A stretch of 64,000 bases of DNA, taken from NCBI GenBank assembly GCA_003139615.1, contig PLJH01000035.1, forward strand, positions 1 through 64,000. Reading direction: 5' to 3'. Source of the DNA: Alphaproteobacteria bacterium (GTDB taxonomy: Bacteria > Pseudomonadota > Alphaproteobacteria > Micropepsales > Micropepsaceae). The notes under the pieces were generated by a model that saw only the letters and a program-made list of their open reading frames with translations, was not told the DNA's origin and ran no database searches. A program made the position numbers and the translations under genes. This document shows positions 61,734-64,000 of this stretch, piece by piece (within the stretch, counting starts at the first letter, position 1; every line of letters begins with the position of its first letter).

Positions 61734-63281
61734 TCAGCTCACTCGCGATCTGAGGGTTGTTCCGTTCGACGACACCCGGCGGCTGCCATTGATCTGTCCG
61801 GCCGCGGTGGCGGGCTGGATGATTTCGTCGATGATTGTGCTGCCGTCCGGACTGATGCCGACGGAATTATCGGTCAAGTCGACCTTCAGGATTTCGACGA
61901 CCTGGCTTCTGTTCGAAGCACCGAGCGACGGCGGAAATTCAATGATGACCGCCCCGGCCGTCGCATCCACTTCCAGCACCTGATCACCCGGCTGGACAGT
62001 GTAGGTCGATGCAGAAATCTGCTTGATGCCGAGAACGGCGCTTTGCGCAGGCTGGAACTCGACGAAATTGAGGGCGGTTGTGCCGAGGGTGATCTGGCTC
62101 GCCGCCAGCGGCAGCAAGAATGTGAGGAAGTTGTTCGTTGTGCCGCCCGACACATAGACCATGATGCCGGCAAGCTGGATTGCTGTATTCGCATCCGTCG
62201 CGCGCTGCAGAACCCATGGCGTCGATGTGCCGTTGGATTGCTGCGTCATCGCATAGATGCCGTTGTTTGCGGCATCGGTTTCATCGTCGACCAGAATGCG
62301 CATGCCCACCGTCGGCGAAACGCCGTCGATGGCACCCAACGCCGTTGTTGAAAGCCCGATCAGGACCTGATTGGCGGGGTCGTAATAATTGGTGGGAAGC
62401 GGGCCTGTCGTGGCGCACGCCACTGGGCCGCCCCTCGCATAATTGTAGGACAGAAAGGTGAGCGTGTTGATCTGGGTCTGAAGGGCGTTTTCTTCCGCTT
62501 CGGCGCGCGCGGTTTCTGCCGCATCGCCTGCGGCGCGCTCTCCCGCTTCCACTGCGATGTCTCCGAGCAACGTCGCGTCGTTTGCGGCTCGTGTGGTTGC
62601 TTCCGCCGCGATGCTGGTCCACAGCGCCGTATCGGCCGCGGCGCGGGTTGTGGCCTCGCCGGCAAGATTTGCGGCGAGCGCGGCATCCCCTGCTGCCCGG
62701 GCCGATGCCTCAGTCGAAATCGACATGCCGAGCGCGGTGTCGGCCGAAGCGCGTGTCGCCGCTTCCGTCGTGATGGCCGTCGAGAGCGATGCATCGGCCG
62801 CGGCGCGCGCCGTCGCTTCCGTGGTGATGGCTGTCGCATTGGTCGAGATCGAAGTCGCCTGCGATGCGAGTGTTGCCAGGATCGTGTTGAGGTTGGCCGA
62901 GCTGGAGAAAGTCGAGTTCACCGACCATGTCAGCGCGCCTGCCCCGCCGACAACGGGCGCATTTTGGATGGTAATTCCCGTCGCCGACACACAGAGGCCA
63001 TAGGATGCGACGGCGGAATTGACCGGATACCACGCCGCGGACCCGGGATCGAAATAGGCGTTGAAGGTCAGCCAGCCGTTATTCGAGGGGTCAGTCGCGA
63101 GAAACGAATCCGGCCCCACCCGCACCGAGACAATCTGCTGGACGTTCCCATTGCCGTCCTGAGCGACCAAATCCCCGGCCAACGCATTGAGCAGCGCCGT
63201 CGTAAGCGGATTGCCGTCGGAAAAACCGACGCGCGTGCCCATGGCAGGATAGGTCGCAGCGGGAGGTGGCGGATTGGCCAT
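61734..63281 (-). CDS. tail fibre with 18-residue repeat stalk
   Basis: A 515-residue protein opening MANPPPPAATYPAMGTRVGF. Residues 40-130 are beta-rich with a WYPV segment. Residues 152-259 consist of six 18-residue repeats (consensus IxxEAxxRAxxDxxL), a helical trimeric stalk. Residues 280-515 form a beta-rich tip typical of phage and YadA-like adhesins. No signal peptide, unlike the next three genes. It is the most upstream late gene in the window; more tail genes should follow beyond 64000. Confidence 0.82.
   Translation of the reverse strand: MANPPPPAATYPAMGTRVGFSDGNPLTTALLNALAGDLVAQDGNGNVQQIVSVRVGPDSFLATDPSNNGWLTFNAYFDPGSAAWYPVNSAVASYGLCVSATGITIQNAPVVGGAGALTWSVNSTFSSSANLNTILATLASQATSISTNATAITTEATARAAADASLSTAITTEAATRASADTALGMSISTEASARAAGDAALAANLAGEATTRAAADTALWTSIAAEATTRAANDATLLGDIAVEAGERAAGDAAETARAEAEENALQTQINTLTFLSYNYARGGPVACATTGPLPTNYYDPANQVLIGLSTTALGAIDGVSPTVGMRILVDDETDAANNGIYAMTQQSNGTSTPWVLQRATDANTAIQLAGIMVYVSGGTTNNFLTFLLPLAASQITLGTTALNFVEFQPAQSAVLGIKQISASTYTVQPGDQVLEVDATAGAVIIEFPPSLGASNRSQVVEILKVDLTDNSVGISPDGSTIIDEIIQPATAAGQINGSRRVSSNGTTLRSRVS
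62505..62828 (-). repeat. six tandem 54-bp repeats encoding the fibre stalk
   Basis: Six units of 18 codons (residues 152-259 of the tail fibre), each with the pattern IxxEAxxRAxxD. The unit is a multiple of three, so gain or loss of copies would change stalk length without a frameshift. Units differ at the DNA level, so the array is not newly amplified. Confidence 0.8.
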
Positions 63282-63340
63282 GAATGGCTCCTGTGGGAAT
63301 GGGTGTGCTATAGAACGGGCGGCTTAACCGGCGTTCGTCG

Positions 63341-63994
63341 ATGCTGTTCACCGACAAGATTCTGTTCATCCACGTCCCGAAAACGGCAGGCATGTCGATC
63401 ACGCGATTCATGATCGACAACATGCGCGGTGACGTGACGATTTCGATTCCGCACGGACACTCGCCGGGCGACCCGAGAATTCGTGAGATCGTGGGAATTC
63501 GTCACGAACGACTTCACGAAGCACAGAAATTGCTTACGACGTTGGGCCGGAAACTATCGGATTTCGAAGTCATCCTCTCCGTGATGCGCAATCCCTACGA
63601 TCTCGAAGTGTCCTATTATTTCCAGAAGCGAAAGCCCCTTGCGTGGGAACGTGGTCGCGCGAAAGAGCTTGCGATGACCGGCAACTTTCTGGAATTCGTG
63701 AAGCGTGCGCCGTTCAACAATCGCCTGCCGGTGCATATCGAGGACTGGTATCAGATCGACGGCGAAACCCCACCAAATTTGCGCGTCTTGCGCTTCGAAA
63801 ACATCGAACGCGAATTATGCGAAGCCATCGGGCCTCTGATGCCGATCGAACACAAGCTTGGAGTCCACAACGCGGCAGATCATGCGCCCTATAGAGAATT
63901 CCTGTCGCCTGAAGTCGAGGAAGCCATCTATCGAAAATACCAATGGATTTTCGACAACAACTTTTATCCGCGGGAATCATTTGCCGCTTCTTAA
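63341..63994 (+). CDS. sulfotransferase (intact)
   Basis: A 217-residue PAPS-dependent sulfotransferase-type protein. The 5'-phosphosulfate loop is VPKTAGMS at 12-19, and the 3'-phosphate motif RNPYDLEVS lies at 83-91. It would transfer sulfate to a carbohydrate or lipid acceptor, probably on the host envelope. It is paralogous to the broken copy at 55303; both face a minus-strand gene starting MANPPPP. No signal peptide. Expression from its own promoter, opposite to the late operon, would fit a lysogenic-conversion gene. Confidence 0.85.
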   Translation: MLFTDKILFIHVPKTAGMSITRFMIDNMRGDVTISIPHGHSPGDPRIREIVGIRHERLHEAQKLLTTLGRKLSDFEVILSVMRNPYDLEVSYYFQKRKPLAWERGRAKELAMTGNFLEFVKRAPFNNRLPVHIEDWYQIDGETPPNLRVLRFENIERELCEAIGPLMPIEHKLGVHNAADHAPYREFLSPEVEEAIYRKYQWIFDNNFYPRESFAAS

Positions 63995-64000
63995 AACGTC

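Larger units (their letters stand above)
52913..64000. mobile_element. prophage late region (tail fibres, lysis, conversion genes)
   Basis: From 52913 to the window end every minus-strand gene is of tail, lysis or unknown phage type, ordered tail fibre, tail spike, secreted tail-type proteins, endolysin, small lysis genes. Plus-strand sulfotransferase genes interrupt them. The left edge is near 52909-52913, next to the oppA fragment. No integrase or attachment site is visible; head and tail assembly genes would lie beyond 64000. A defective prophage or domesticated phage cluster cannot be excluded. Confidence 0.75.

Noticed and set aside
1-64000. CRISPR array or Cas genes
   Set aside because: No regularly spaced direct repeats of 25-40 bp with unique spacers were seen. 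The only tandem array is the in-frame 54-bp stalk repeat.
52913-64000. Gene transfer agent cluster
   Set aside because: The visible genes (GH19 endolysin, beta-helix spike, sulfotransferases, repeat fibre) are not those of the conserved GTA structural cluster, and head genes are outside the window.

Overview
The window is GC-rich chromosomal DNA of an alphaproteobacterium. The evidence is a hisS-hisZ-hisG operon, a HisRS with the alphaproteobacterial motif 2 (RNEKPGPGR), and a tRNA-His with A73 and no encoded G-1. Genus cannot be assigned from sequence alone. Genes are tightly packed, start and stop codons often overlap, and several starts are TTG or GTG.

Layout. 1-3.7 kb: hisS-hisZ-hisG. 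3.8-6.5 kb: a small secreted protein and a periplasmic PQQ/haem c alcohol dehydrogenase with the Asp-x-Asp signature linked to lanthanide use. 6.7-11.4 kb: a fosmidomycin-resistance-type transporter, MAPEG protein, SRPBCC protein, CPBP protease, GntR regulator and Asp/Asn hydroxylase. 11.4-15.6 kb: ATP-dependent DNA ligase plus ligase-associated exonuclease, then a WYL regulator facing a palindromic operator. 16.4-19.3 kb: an NTF2-like protein, a double-CDGSH/bicupin fusion and a PLP enzyme related to cysteine desulfurases but lacking the catalytic Cys. 19.5-24.8 kb: secreted hydrolases and an ABC exporter pair. 25-28.4 kb: DEAD-box helicase, a tiny basic protein and a secreted seven-repeat protein. 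28.5-35.5 kb: GST, S9 peptidase, amidohydrolase, a GPH sugar symporter with a GH172-type glycosidase, and a thiolase stub. 35.5-42.8 kb: TolB/TPR protein, CrtC-like protein, tRNA-His, AGE epimerase, nitronate monooxygenase and hutH. 43.0-45.4 kb: a lower-GC accessory islet of small genes (MltR-like, DUF3467-like, zinc-motif protein), followed by an orphan HicB-type antitoxin. 46.2-52.9 kb: an oligopeptide ABC transporter (oppB, oppC, fused oppDF, oppA), a GFA protein and the 3' tail of a second oppA.

52.9 kb to the end is the late 3' end of a prophage read on the minus strand: a tail fibre with an 18-residue repeat stalk, a 1,268-residue beta-helix tail spike and two smaller secreted tail-type proteins, then a GH19 endolysin and a lysis cassette. 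Set into the gaps of this late operon, on the opposite strand, are sulfotransferase genes in different states: one intact (63.3 kb), one full length but stopped by a single nonsense codon (55.3 kb), and one reduced to scrambled fragments (56.8-57.1 kb). Their upstream regions share repeated sequence.

The most interesting part of the window is this sulfotransferase/tail-fibre locus. My reading, as inference, is a set of lysogenic-conversion cassettes that chemically alter the host surface, duplicated and decaying beside the genes for receptor-binding proteins. The CDGSH-bicupin operon is the second candidate for new biology.
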